NCBI GenBank assembly: GCA_009838195.1 | Contig: VXSC01000030.1 | Location: forward strand, 1 to 43,222 | DNA length: 43,222 nucleotides | Source of the DNA: Rhodothermaceae bacterium | GTDB lineage: Bacteria > Bacteroidota > Rhodothermia > Rhodothermales > Bin80 | Reading direction: 5' to 3' | Shown: positions 32,001 to 41,062 of the stretch, piece after piece | Layout of the letters: the number at the start of each line of letters is the position of its first letter | Numbering within the stretch: the stretch's first letter is position 1 | Notes under the pieces: model-generated | Databases searched by the model: none | What the model was told of the DNA's origin: nothing | The model's input: only the letters and a program-made list of their open reading frames with translations | Position numbers and translations under genes: made by a program

Positions 32001-33299
32001 ATGGATAAACTTGTCATTCAAGGAGGTCAGCCGCTTGGTGGCACACTCGCAATCAGTGCGTCCAAGAATACAGCATTGCCGCTGATGGCCGCTGCAATTC
32101 TGCCTCACGGAGTGACCCAATTGGACCGAATTCCTCATCTGCGTGACATTACTACTTTTTCTCATGTACTCCGAATTACGGGAGCTTCGGTAGAACGCAA
32201 AGGCCGTGGGCTCGAGATTGATGCAACCCGGATTGGATTCCCGGAGGCGCCATATGAATTGGTGAAGAAAATGCGAGCCTCTTTCTACATGTTGGGGGCA
32301 TTGATCGGGCGCAGTCAACAGGCACGGGTTTCATTGCCTGGTGGATGTGCCTGGGGTCCCCGCCCTGTGAATCTACATCTCGAAGGCTTGAAGGCACTGG
32401 GAGCAGAGATTGACCTAGATGAGGGATATGTCGTGGCACGGGCCCCTCGCGGAGGCTTACCTGGGGGATCTTACCGGTTTGAACCGTCCAGTGTCGGCGC
32501 TACGGTCAACCTGCTTCTGGCGGCCAGCTTAGGTCGTGGTGGCAGTCGAATTGAAAATGCGGCGATTGAGCCAGATGTAGTCGTGTTCTGTGAAATGCTT
32601 CAGGCCATGGGAGCGAAACTGGAAGGGATTGGAACACGGACGATCGAAATTGAAGGAGTCCCGGAATTACAAGCCGTCAATTATAGTAATTGCCCTGACC
32701 GCATTGAGTTAGGTACCTTTATGATTGCTGCGGCAATCGCTGGCACGCCCGGTGAATCCATACGCCTGACCCATACCCGTCCAGATCATCTGGGAGAACA
32801 ATTTCTGGATGCATTTCGAAGTACTGGAGCCGCCTACACCATTGAAGATGATTCGGTCATTGTAACACCACCCGAAAGCGTAAAACCTGTTTCCATTACA
32901 ACTGCCATTTATCCTGGATTCCCGACGGATTTACAGGCCCAGTGGACAGTGCTTCTAGCCTGTGCAAATGGAACTGCAACGGTTACCGATCAAGTCTATG
33001 GTGATCGTTTCAATCATATTCCAGAATTGGCTCGTATGGGCCTTGAAGCCTTCGTCCATGGAAACCAAGTCACCGTTCACGGTGGAAGGAAATTAACCGG
33101 TGCACGTGTTATGAGTACCGATCTGCGTGCAAGTGTATCGCTCGTACTTGCAGGATTGGTTGCCAAGGGAACTACGCATGTGGGCCGAATTTACCACTTG
33201 GATCGAGGTTACGAAGAGCTGGAATCGAAACTCAGCCAGTGCGGAATTGATATTCGGCGGGAGCAGTACGACGAATTTGCCGCGCCGAATCAGGGCTGA
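32001..33299 (+). CDS. murA: UDP-N-acetylglucosamine 1-carboxyvinyltransferase MurA
   Basis: 432 residues. It transfers enolpyruvate from PEP to UDP-GlcNAc, the first committed step of peptidoglycan synthesis. [14 protein letters not shown] (Lys22) and the catalytic loop [13 protein letters not shown] with Cys116 are present, so the enzyme is of the fosfomycin-sensitive Cys type. [19 protein letters not shown] and the C-terminal [12 protein letters not shown] also match. It appears to be monocistronic. Its last 10 bp overlap the end of the convergent cytochrome gene, leaving no room for a separate terminator. Confidence 0.97.
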   Translation: MDKLVIQGGQPLGGTLAISASKNTALPLMAAAILPHGVTQLDRIPHLRDITTFSHVLRITGASVERKGRGLEIDATRIGFPEAPYELVKKMRASFYMLGALIGRSQQARVSLPGGCAWGPRPVNLHLEGLKALGAEIDLDEGYVVARAPRGGLPGGSYRFEPSSVGATVNLLLAASLGRGGSRIENAAIEPDVVVFCEMLQAMGAKLEGIGTRTIEIEGVPELQAVNYSNCPDRIELGTFMIAAAIAGTPGESIRLTHTRPDHLGEQFLDAFRSTGAAYTIEDDSVIVTPPESVKPVSITTAIYPGFPTDLQAQWTVLLACANGTATVTDQVYGDRFNHIPELARMGLEAFVHGNQVTVHGGRKLTGARVMSTDLRASVSLVLAGLVAKGTTHVGRIYHLDRGYEELESKLSQCGIDIRREQYDEFAAPNQG

Positions 33300-35959
33300 C
33301 GCTGTACAGGGTACAAGCTATGCTGATGGATGGGCTGTGCCTCAAGATTATCGGATGGATGGCGCTGCTTGTAGGGGCCAGTGACGGCAAGGGCCGTCTC
33401 GTCGTCTTTGTGGAACTCGTATAGTCTCTGTGCTTCCTGGAGCTCCTCGGTCCGGTCCAGCGCACCGAGCGTGAGCATCCTGTTGTATAAGCCTCCCAGA
33501 TCCTCAGGATCGATTGTAAGCACGCGATCAATCCATTGCAGAGCCATATCGTAGCGTTCCATCAGATAATGCATCCGTGCGATTGCGAGCAAAAGCACGC
33601 GATCATTCGGGTAGACCTCGTATACTTTCAACCATTCTGTAATCGCATCATCGTACAACCCATAACCCCTCAGCACTTCAGCACGGAAGTACGCAGTTTT
33701 GAGATATCCTGGTGATCTTTCTTCTGCTTCTTCAAGCTGCGTTTCCGCTGCTTCCAGACTGCCTTCAGCAAGATGCACCCGGGCCAAGTTGATGGGCCCT
33801 TCCGGGCTTTGCGGAGCAACTATCGAAACCTGATTGAATGCCTCCAGTGCCCCACGCGTATCTCCCTCGAGAAAAAGTCCAATTCCGTAGTCATTCCAAC
33901 GCTGCCATAACGCATACGTCGTATCTGGTTGACCTCCTTCCAACCGTCTGGCGGAGGCCATCAAAGTGATCGGAATCTCGGGAGCTTCGCCCGGTCCCAA
34001 TTCCCATTTCCGTAGATCAACCTCTTTACGTGCCAGGGAATCCGGCTGACCTGGAGCCACACGGCCGCGAAATGTCCAGTTGTGAAAGTACCACTTGAAC
34101 TTGCGGTGATACAAACGGGCAGACAAAGTGTGGATGTCTGTGTTCGATGGCACCCGAAAACCATAATGCACCGTATGCGCTGTGCCTGGTCCTATCATAT
34201 GGGCGTAGACGGTAGCGATCCAGTCCTGGGCATTACGCCGACTAATCAAATAGCTAGCGCGATCCACCTGTACTGCACCCCAAAAATGTGCCGTTGAGTC
34301 TACTCGACCCTCTGCATCTAAATCACCGGAGATCAATATCTCTGTCCCCATTGAATCCTGGGCAGAAAATTCAAGCCACATTTCATTGGAGTCGTTCGTT
34401 CCTCCGGGAAGTAGATGCCCTACGCGCCGGTTCCGAACGACTACAGTGACCTCCACTTCCGCCCCTGGTCTCAGAGGAGGCATGATATCATTGGGGCCAT
34501 AAATCCGGCCATCGACGGTAACCGAAAAAACATCAACCGATGCAGAAGATCGTAACATCTCCTGGGCATCTTCTACCTGCTTGGGGTATCCTTCAAGTGT
34601 AGGGATTGCAGTATTCGCTGTCGCAAACGTGTGACTGCGGATAAACCCATCTATCCCCCCCTGATCCTCGGACGCTACCCGTGGCATATGACAATCAATG
34701 CAAGAGAGGGGCTCCTCGGGCAAATAGAATGACCGGACGGTATTCCCACTCGTGCCACTGCTTTGCCAGGCATCGTATTCATTTTGCCCGCGCTTCCAGC
34801 GATAGTTATTCACCTCAGGAGGCAAGCCTACTTTATGGCAGGTACCACAAAACTCCATGGTCTGATGGACAGGTTTCAGCATAGCTTCTCTATGTGGACC
34901 GGGATTGGCACGCAAAAGCGTATTGTGAATCCATTTACGGGTATCATCATTGGCCCGGGCAAATGGATACTCATCTGGCGAAGAGATCACATATCTGCCG
35001 TTTCCTTTGACATCTCTCAGGGCCTCAATTGCATGACAGGAAAAACATGTAATTCCTGCCTGAGAGGTCGGATGCTCAAAGTCCAAAATCTGCTCGTCAG
35101 TTAACCGCCCTGTAAAGAGGACCAGCGGATCGTGGCAGGATGCACACCATCGGGCAGGATCATTACCGCCCCGCTCAATCAATGCTTCGATACTCTTCAG
35201 GTAATAGGGGTTATTGAATGACGAGAAACGATGAACGGATGCCTCCCACTGCGCCAGAACATCTGGATGGCATCCCTGCTGACCACAGGACTCAGAATTA
35301 CCCAAATCCTCATCGCTAAGATATCCTTCATGGGCTAGGATTGCCTGAGACGCGGCCAAAGGGTTCTCCTCCATCTCTTCCACATAAATTGAGCCACCGC
35401 CCTGCAACCATGGCACAAGCCCAACCAGAAACGTCACGGCAAGCCCGCTAATCAATGTCAGCGACAGCGGATGACGCCATGCATGGGCCCCACCCGAACG
35501 AAACGCCTGTCCCCATTCCAGAAATCTGTACCGTATGCCCTCTTTCAGGGAAACGTGGACCACAAATCCGATGACCGATGTAGCGACGCAAATCACATGT
35601 AAAATGAGTAATGCCCCTGCCCCCCATGTCGAACCCAGAAATACCAGCCCAAACCCTGTGGAAAGCAATGTGATGAGTGACGCTCCCGTAAAAGTTCCGG
35701 CGAAGGTTGCTTTCCAGTTGCTGCGCAGTGGCATCTTTGACAGATGCAGTGTCAGGAAGATTACTGCGGGAAGGACAAACAATGTCCCGAGACCAATATG
35801 CAGGAGCACATTGCTCATATAGAGTAGCGCCGTCGATCCCTCAACCAGGTACAGGAACAGACTGTTGACTAGCAGTACAGCAAAACCGCCCAACAGCACA
35901 GCAACCAATCGTCGCTGACGCTTAGGTAATCGTATGTAGCGAGTACGCGGGCGTCTCAT
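33290..35959 (-). CDS. Membrane-anchored multiheme cytochrome c with C-terminal TPR domain
   Basis: 889 residues. About five membrane segments occupy residues 17-190. A heme region follows with one CX4CH (C225-H231, CGQQGCH) and four CXXCH motifs: CASCH at 272-276, CFSCH at 305-309, CGTCH at 371-375 and CIDCH at 420-424. This is the spacing of cytochrome c554/doubled-CXXCH-type proteins. A beta-rich middle is followed by tetratricopeptide-like repeats at about 690-860 (for example IARVHLAEGSLEAAETQLEEAEERSPGY-type helices). It should sit in the inner membrane with hemes outside the cytoplasm, probably carrying electrons in respiration. The partner is unknown. It starts 7 bp after the FAD oxidoreductase gene stops, in one operon, and overlaps murA tail-to-tail by 10 bp. 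Confidence 0.85.
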   Translation of the reverse strand: MRRPRTRYIRLPKRQRRLVAVLLGGFAVLLVNSLFLYLVEGSTALLYMSNVLLHIGLGTLFVLPAVIFLTLHLSKMPLRSNWKATFAGTFTGASLITLLSTGFGLVFLGSTWGAGALLILHVICVATSVIGFVVHVSLKEGIRYRFLEWGQAFRSGGAHAWRHPLSLTLISGLAVTFLVGLVPWLQGGGSIYVEEMEENPLAASQAILAHEGYLSDEDLGNSESCGQQGCHPDVLAQWEASVHRFSSFNNPYYLKSIEALIERGGNDPARWCASCHDPLVLFTGRLTDEQILDFEHPTSQAGITCFSCHAIEALRDVKGNGRYVISSPDEYPFARANDDTRKWIHNTLLRANPGPHREAMLKPVHQTMEFCGTCHKVGLPPEVNNYRWKRGQNEYDAWQSSGTSGNTVRSFYLPEEPLSCIDCHMPRVASEDQGGIDGFIRSHTFATANTAIPTLEGYPKQVEDAQEMLRSSASVDVFSVTVDGRIYGPNDIMPPLRPGAEVEVTVVVRNRRVGHLLPGGTNDSNEMWLEFSAQDSMGTEILISGDLDAEGRVDSTAHFWGAVQVDRASYLISRRNAQDWIATVYAHMIGPGTAHTVHYGFRVPSNTDIHTLSARLYHRKFKWYFHNWTFRGRVAPGQPDSLARKEVDLRKWELGPGEAPEIPITLMASARRLEGGQPDTTYALWQRWNDYGIGLFLEGDTRGALEAFNQVSIVAPQSPEGPINLARVHLAEGSLEAAETQLEEAEERSPGYLKTAYFRAEVLRGYGLYDDAITEWLKVYEVYPNDRVLLLAIARMHYLMERYDMALQWIDRVLTIDPEDLGGLYNRMLTLGALDRTEELQEAQRLYEFHKDDETALAVTGPYKQRHPSDNLEAQPIHQHSLYPVQRQP

Positions 35960-35966
35960 TCACTAG

Positions 35967-37583
35967 TTAGTAGATTGATTCGGGCCATCGCAACTGCACT
36001 CCCTGCTCCGTTAATAAACTCTGGAACTCATTCAAATGATTTGCGCGCACTCCTCTTGGTGTTGTTGATTTAGCAATACACCAGGCAGCAAGCGCGCCGA
36101 CCGATTCACCGATATTCCATTCGACCGGGTGTAACCGATAGCATCCACCGGTTATATGCGTAACTCCAATATTTTTTGCCGCGGGCAACAAGTTCTCCAT
36201 CCGGACCGGAATCAATGCACCCATCGGAATTTCGAAAGGCAGCGAGGCCACATCAATGTAGTTGTCCCCTCCGGTAGATGGATGTAAATCGATGCGATAG
36301 CTTCCCACTCCGATTGAGTCATCAAAATGTTCAGCCCGATTCGTGCCTTCCCGAGCTTCTTTTCCCACATGATGCTCGGTGACCGTAAACTCCGACTGAA
36401 TCCGCCTAGATTCCCGTAAATAGGGTGATTTTGCAAGTCCGTCCGACGTTCCCATCACATCACCACGTAATCTGAGTCCGGGCCAGCCTTGACCACCATC
36501 TTCTCGTGGAACTTCAGTTTGTAGCCAGTAGAAGAGTGACAGGCTTAGGTCGTGAGCAGCTTGTCGATGAATGCTGCTGTCGGGCGTACCAAAGAGATTA
36601 CCGTTGATATAATCGTTCTGAGGCCAGTTTACCAGGGAAATTCCCCCAGAATATGTTCCTGGTGCAAATAACCCTGGATCTATGAGCCTGCGATAAATCC
36701 ACAGATTAAAGTTTTCGGTGACCGCTCCGGGTCGTGGGTCAAATGATGCAGTCCTGGGCTCAAGGGTAATGGGATGGCTGTAGGTCAAGCTGAGGAGCTT
36801 TCCAGGCCATGGAGGTTCAATTGGAGGGACATAGTCCCGCCAGTATTCGTACGACTCGGGTCGCTCAATTGTATGATCCTCCCCCGGTCTATAATCCATT
36901 GCAAAGCACCATGTAGGAGCCTGCAAATTATGGGGATCGGGACGTGTGGATGCATGCAACTCACCAGTGTCCGGCTCTGCGCCCATCACATATTCTGTCT
37001 GCGAAAGATCAAGAAGCGACCCATCCTCGGTCGCATCAATAAAGTACTTTGCCCGGATTATGCCCTGCATGGGTGATACGTGAACCGCTTGGATTTTGTC
37101 ACCATGGACTTCTGCAGAAGTAGGCCGGGTATTCAATAATATTTGGAGTTGTCCGCTGCTGAGGTAGGGAGCAAACCAGTCATTGAGGATTGCAAGGGCG
37201 GCCCGAGGTTCATGACAGAGTCGCGAGACTCCACAGGTGCCCGGGTTCAAAAGCTCTGTCTCAGGGCTGATGAGTGGATAAAGCCTTCGATAGTAGCTAC
37301 GGATTTCATTCCGGAATGCCAGATAGCTGGCGGTTGCCCCGTGGGCTTCAATCCACTGATGTTCATCCGGCGGGACCCCTTGTTGCGTGAACTGCCCTCC
37401 AATCCAATCGGTCTCCTCGGTGAGAATAACTTTTTGATTCATTCTTAGCGCCGCCAATGCTGCGGCACATCCTCCCGTTCCCCCTCCAATGATCGCTATG
37501 TCTGCTTCCCATTCGCTATGAAATTGGGACAACGCCAGTAGGCCTCCACTGGAAAGTTGCAAGAATGATCGTCTTGAGAACAT
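35967..37583 (-). CDS. Tat-exported FAD-dependent oxidoreductase (FAD_oxidored family)
   Basis: 538 residues. The N-terminus SRRSFLQLSSGGLLALS is a twin-arginine signal, so the folded flavoprotein should be exported. The Rossmann motif IAIIGGGTGGCAAALAAL at about 29-46 binds FAD. Further family motifs are EETDWIGGQFTQQGV (about 56-70), KYFIDATEDGSLLDLS (about 185-200) and the late KNIGVTHITGGCYRLHPVEWNIGESVGALAAW, all of the PF12831-type FAD-dependent oxidoreductases. The substrate is not evident. It lies between the LRR gene (57 bp upstream) and the cytochrome gene (7 bp downstream). Tat export plus a multiheme cytochrome suggests that electrons from a periplasmic oxidation are passed to the cytochrome. 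Confidence 0.85.
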   Translation of the reverse strand: MFSRRSFLQLSSGGLLALSQFHSEWEADIAIIGGGTGGCAAALAALRMNQKVILTEETDWIGGQFTQQGVPPDEHQWIEAHGATASYLAFRNEIRSYYRRLYPLISPETELLNPGTCGVSRLCHEPRAALAILNDWFAPYLSSGQLQILLNTRPTSAEVHGDKIQAVHVSPMQGIIRAKYFIDATEDGSLLDLSQTEYVMGAEPDTGELHASTRPDPHNLQAPTWCFAMDYRPGEDHTIERPESYEYWRDYVPPIEPPWPGKLLSLTYSHPITLEPRTASFDPRPGAVTENFNLWIYRRLIDPGLFAPGTYSGGISLVNWPQNDYINGNLFGTPDSSIHRQAAHDLSLSLFYWLQTEVPREDGGQGWPGLRLRGDVMGTSDGLAKSPYLRESRRIQSEFTVTEHHVGKEAREGTNRAEHFDDSIGVGSYRIDLHPSTGGDNYIDVASLPFEIPMGALIPVRMENLLPAAKNIGVTHITGGCYRLHPVEWNIGESVGALAAWCIAKSTTPRGVRANHLNEFQSLLTEQGVQLRWPESIY

Positions 37584-37640
37584 GGATCAATCTGGAATCA
37601 ATATGAATTATGAGGCAGATTGGAAATTGATCCAATCTAT

Positions 37641-39713
37641 TTATTTAACGAGCATCATCGAACGTGTGACATGATGCTCCCCGGCATGAACCACATAGCG
37701 GTAGCTTCCCGAAGCCAACCCTGTCGTCGTGATCCATACCACATGTTCGCCAGCACTCAGTGTCTCTCTTACGGATTGGGCTTTACGGCCAGTAATATCG
37801 TAGATATTGATTTCTACCAACCCGGGCTCAGTCAGTGAAATCGGGATTGCAGTTCCTGTCCGAAACGGATTTGGGAAATTCTGACCAACGGTAACCGTTT
37901 CGATTTTCTCTGGTAAGGGGCTGGTACGCGTGGGTGTGGCGTCCGTTGATTTGACCTCACTAATAAGCGTCAGGTTTGGCAGCACATCGTTCGTCACTTC
38001 GCAGTAATACTCTGCAACCGGTTCATTGGCGTTAACGCGAACGGATGCAGAATTGGCCCCATCCATAGCATTCCCGTCCCGATACCACTGATATACATTC
38101 CCGTCTGCCGAATCAGCCACGCTGAAAATGACTTCTGCATCGGTTCTCTGTACCCATGTAATCAGGGAGTCCTGTGGTGCATACGTAAATGAGTCGCGAT
38201 TAATCAACCCAACATTTGATAGCAAGTCTGTAAAGTTGAGCTGATTCCCGGATACATCGACTGTATCTAGAAAAGCCCACTCGATAAGCGCACCAATCTC
38301 GTGGAGATCATTGTTGGCAAGATCCAGATATTCCAGGTAATAGATTGTCCTGCGCGGAGGTGAAAACCCACCGGTGAACTGGTTATTGCTTAATCGAATG
38401 TCAATCAGCCTCTGATGCCCGTAGATCACTTCGAGCGTCCCCGAAAAAGCATTTTCTCTAAGATCGATTTTTCGCAGTGATGTGAGTGGGCCGATGATTG
38501 AGGGAAAATCTCCGCTCAGTTGGTTCTGGCGCAAATGAAGTTCGTCTAATGTGACCGGCAGCGAATTCACCTCACCGGTAAGCTGGTTATCCGAGAGATT
38601 CAGGATTCGCATATTTGCGCTGCTTCCCAAGTCGAATGGCACGTTGCCAGTCAATTGGTTTCCCTCCAAATCCAGAGTACCGAGAGAAGCTACTCCTCCA
38701 AACCCTTCGGGGATGGGTCCACTGAGGAGATTGTGGGCCAGAAGTAATTTTGTCAGATCTCTCGCCGTTGTCAACTCAGAGGGAATTGTACCCGTATGCT
38801 GATTACCTTCCAGGGACAAATTCTGCAGCGCGGGCATCGTTGCTAGTTCCGCTGGAATCGATCCGGTTAATTCATTATAGCCGACAAAAAGCGATTCAAG
38901 GGATCGTAATTGCGCTAATTCTGGTGGGAGGGTCCCCGTCAGGCTGTTCGCATCCACAAACAATTCAATGAGTCCTTCAATATTCGCTAATTCAACGGGA
39001 ATCGTGCCTTCCAACCCATTAAAGTCGAGGAATAATCGTTTTAATGTCTTGATGGATCCCAATTCTGGGGGGATCGGTCCACTTAATTGATTCAAGAAGA
39101 GGGATAGCTTTTCGAGCGCCGGCATTTGTCCTAGTTCAGGAGGAATAGGCCCGGTGAGTTGATTGCCCCAAAGAATTAATTCTCTCAGTGAACTCAAGTT
39201 GGAGAGTGAGACGGGGATTGAACTAAAGAGCCCATTTTCTGAGAGATCCAGGATTTCCAGTTTCTCCATCGTTCCGATTCCAATCGGGATGAACCCCGCC
39301 AATCCGTTACCACTGAGATCAACTGAGGTAACTCGACCATCGTCGTCCAGAGTTACGCCATACCACTCGGAAACGGGATCCTGGAGCCATCCAGAATTAT
39401 CAAACCAGGACGCACCTCTAGAAAAATTGTAAAGACTTACTAGCACCAGTGAATCTGCTTCGGATGCAGTCACTTGGGCACTGATGATACCACCCCGCTT
39501 GGAATTCACTGTACGCTGCTGAATGCGCTCCGAGAGAACCCTCTGCATACGCACTTCCCGGTCTTGAGCATCAACCTGTGTAGCCATTAATAGAGTGCAC
39601 AGAAGCAGACAATCAGTAAATCGTCTGATCACATTGCAGAAAGTAGCACATGCCCTACCCTCCCTCTTTCGTGGAGTCTGGAAAAGCTGATCACCACCTA
39701 CCTGATGCTTCAT
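37641..39713 (-). CDS. Secreted leucine-rich-repeat protein with T9SS type A sorting domain
   Basis: 690 residues from ATG39713; a TTG at 39722 and a GTG at 39632 are alternatives. The GTG would give a cleaner signal peptide (IRRFTDCLLLCTLLMATQVDAQ), because from ATG39713 the hydrophobic core begins only near residue 30. The body holds about a dozen plant-type LRRs of the form LxxLxLxxNxLxGxIPxxL (about 95-470, for example LSLFLNQLSGPIPPELG). A beta-sandwich-like region follows at about 510-600. The C-terminal sorting domain starts VGQNFPNPFRTGTA and ends SMMLVK. It should be secreted or anchored at the cell surface through T9SS, probably for binding or adhesion. It is first in a three-gene run with the FAD oxidoreductase and cytochrome. 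Confidence 0.87.
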   Translation of the reverse strand: MKHQVGGDQLFQTPRKREGRACATFCNVIRRFTDCLLLCTLLMATQVDAQDREVRMQRVLSERIQQRTVNSKRGGIISAQVTASEADSLVLVSLYNFSRGASWFDNSGWLQDPVSEWYGVTLDDDGRVTSVDLSGNGLAGFIPIGIGTMEKLEILDLSENGLFSSIPVSLSNLSSLRELILWGNQLTGPIPPELGQMPALEKLSLFLNQLSGPIPPELGSIKTLKRLFLDFNGLEGTIPVELANIEGLIELFVDANSLTGTLPPELAQLRSLESLFVGYNELTGSIPAELATMPALQNLSLEGNQHTGTIPSELTTARDLTKLLLAHNLLSGPIPEGFGGVASLGTLDLEGNQLTGNVPFDLGSSANMRILNLSDNQLTGEVNSLPVTLDELHLRQNQLSGDFPSIIGPLTSLRKIDLRENAFSGTLEVIYGHQRLIDIRLSNNQFTGGFSPPRRTIYYLEYLDLANNDLHEIGALIEWAFLDTVDVSGNQLNFTDLLSNVGLINRDSFTYAPQDSLITWVQRTDAEVIFSVADSADGNVYQWYRDGNAMDGANSASVRVNANEPVAEYYCEVTNDVLPNLTLISEVKSTDATPTRTSPLPEKIETVTVGQNFPNPFRTGTAIPISLTEPGLVEINIYDITGRKAQSVRETLSAGEHVVWITTTGLASGSYRYVVHAGEHHVTRSMMLVK

Positions 39714-39761
39714 GACACGCAAGACATAGTACGTTCGACGGTACGCCTCAAAATAATGGGA

Positions 39762-39789
39762 ATTATACCGAAAAGTTGCAGGCTTTTCG
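39762..39789 (-). promoter_or_regulatory. Putative promoter and overlapping inverted repeat for the LRR gene
   Basis: On the minus strand TATAAT (39762-39767) lies 48 bp before ATG39713. Directly upstream of it, CGAAAAG (39769-39775) and CTTTTCG (39783-39789) form a perfect 7-bp inverted repeat with a 7-bp spacer, placed where a repressor or activator would touch RNA polymerase. The -35 position (GCGAAA) is poor, so a positive regulator would make sense. Confidence 0.35.
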
Positions 39790-39809
39790 CTTTTATGAGT
39801 GGGTAACCG

Positions 39810-39997
39810 TTATTGAAAGCCTTCGGGATACAGATCTAATCCTCTGAGATAGACGTAGATTGCATCGGCAAAGCGCTGTTTGTTTAGGAATTTACGGGCA
39901 CGAGCTTTGACGACTTTGTGTCATGAAATTGAATTTGCCACCAGTTGACCTTCAAATTGTGAACCTGTTGGGGTCCGTCGTTCTTGGCTTTATTCAT
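39810..39997 (-). pseudogene. Possible frameshifted small gene, about 62 residues
   Basis: From ATG39997 (GGAAAA about 6 nt upstream) a 37-codon frame ends at 39884. An overlapping frame, open from 39920 to a TAA at 39810-39812, would continue it after a -1 shift near 39920. The joined product reads as NWWQIQFHD, then VVKARARKFLN, then RFADAIYVYLRGLDLYPEGF, which looks like genuine protein with basic and aromatic helices. I do not recognise it. It is either a decayed gene or two chance ORFs. Confidence 0.22.
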
Positions 39998-40024
39998 AGA
40001 ATTTTCCGTGAAAACACATGTGCT

Positions 40025-40055
40025 AAAATTCCTAGGAATTCAGGCTAGGAATTTT
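40025..40055. terminator. Terminator-like hairpin with nested palindrome
   Basis: AAAATTCCTAG (40025-40035) and CTAGGAATTTT (40045-40055) are exact reverse complements with a 9-nt loop, followed by T and CGGG. A second pairing is the 14-bp palindrome AATTCCTAGGAATT (40027-40040), so two alternative folds compete. The A/T-rich flanks suit a terminator in either direction, but the GC content of the stem is low. It sits 98 bp before the ATG at 40153. Confidence 0.35.
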
Positions 40056-40197
40056 TCGGGCAATCACTAGTTACGGCAGACGTACATCTATTCTCGCATT
40101 TGTAATGCTTGAGCCCTCTGGTACTTAAATCGGGAACACGCCCCGTCAAGGTATGTACAGCTCCAAGTCAACTATCCAGAGCCAGAGGGCCAAAAAT

Positions 40198-40767
40198 ATG
40201 GACAACAACGCGAATATCTGTAGGTGTTGTATCTGTGAATCGAGGGCGGAATTGAAGCCCGTCCCTAGGGGCAAAGATTCTCTCCATTTGTTATGTACGC
40301 AATGTGGTGAGTTTGAGATATCCGGTTCGGCCGTGGTTACTTTAAGTAAGTATACGTCTACAGAAAATGTGGTCAAATTTTCAGGATGGATTCTTCACGA
40401 AAATCGTGCGGACAAAATTCCAATACTTCACACAGACACGTTGAAGGACATCGTTAACCGTCCCATTCCCGGTCGCGAAGTGCGAATGATGAGTTTGCTG
40501 GTTGAACTGGTATGCATGCGACAAGAGGTAGGTACGATGATTAATGTTACCAAGGAGCCAAGACTGCTTGCGGCCACGTACACCTCGCAAGGGGGGCGTG
40601 AGGAAATAATGGGGTTGGCGCGAATGTTGAAAGATATAGGCTTAGTCGATGTCCCAGGGCGATCGGAAAATGGTACTGTCCGCGTGACTTCACAGGGATA
40701 CAGAGCAGTGGATCGCATGAAGGAACCAGGAGCGGGAAAAGGACCGATGGGTTTTCAACTCCTGTAG
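40198..40767 (+). CDS. Zinc-ribbon plus winged-helix-like protein, possible sensor module without effector
   Basis: 189 residues from ATG40198; ATG40153 would add 15 residues. Two cysteine knuckles, CCIC near residue 10 and CTQCGEFEISG near 33-43, form a zinc ribbon. A helical middle follows (REVRMMSLLVELV). The C-terminus (IMGLARMLKDIGLVDV, then GTVRVTSQGYRAVDRM) resembles a winged-helix domain with the VTxxGxxxxxxM ending. This layout recalls the N-terminal part of longer proteins that continue, after a Gly-rich linker, into a nucleotide-hydrolase/TIR-like effector (FVAMxF). Here the protein stops after GAGKGPMGFQLL, and neither other frame downstream shows the effector. It may be truncated or a natural short form. 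The comparison is from memory. Confidence 0.55.
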   Translation: MDNNANICRCCICESRAELKPVPRGKDSLHLLCTQCGEFEISGSAVVTLSKYTSTENVVKFSGWILHENRADKIPILHTDTLKDIVNRPIPGREVRMMSLLVELVCMRQEVGTMINVTKEPRLLAATYTSQGGREEIMGLARMLKDIGLVDVPGRSENGTVRVTSQGYRAVDRMKEPGAGKGPMGFQLL

Positions 40768-41062
40768 AGCGCCAAGACATACCTACTGACTGCTCCGCGC
40801 GCCTTGGGGATTTCATTATTTACTAGATCGACTGTCCCAGTTCCAGCGGGTTTCCCAATTAATTGTAGTGAGATACTGTGAGATATTTCAATTATTCGCA
40901 ATAGTCCCCTTCTTTATTGGTCACCTTTATTCAATTTCCTACGGTTGGATAATAAGCGCCATGTCAGTTGAGATACCCGCGCACGGTTCTGTAAGGGCCG
41001 GAGGATGAAAGCCCTTCCGACTACTTAACACTTCCAAAGTAATATCGCCCCAGTAGAGAGAC
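40768..41062. other. Intergenic region between convergent genes
   Basis: 295 bp without a recognisable gene. AAGGGC (40993-40998) can pair with GCCCTT (41011-41016) over a 12-nt loop; no T-run follows on the minus strand, so it is a weak terminator candidate for menE. No remnant of the effector domain expected after the zinc-ribbon protein was found. Confidence 0.4.

Noticed and set aside
40993..41016. AAGGGC/GCCCTT hairpin as menE terminator
   Set aside because: Only 6 bp with a 12-nt loop and no T-run on the minus strand; noted in the intergenic entry but not called.
41006..41019. Third copy of the LacI-like palindrome (TGAAAGCCCTTCCG)
   Set aside because: Two or more arm positions differ, symmetry is lost, and it lies downstream of both flanking genes.
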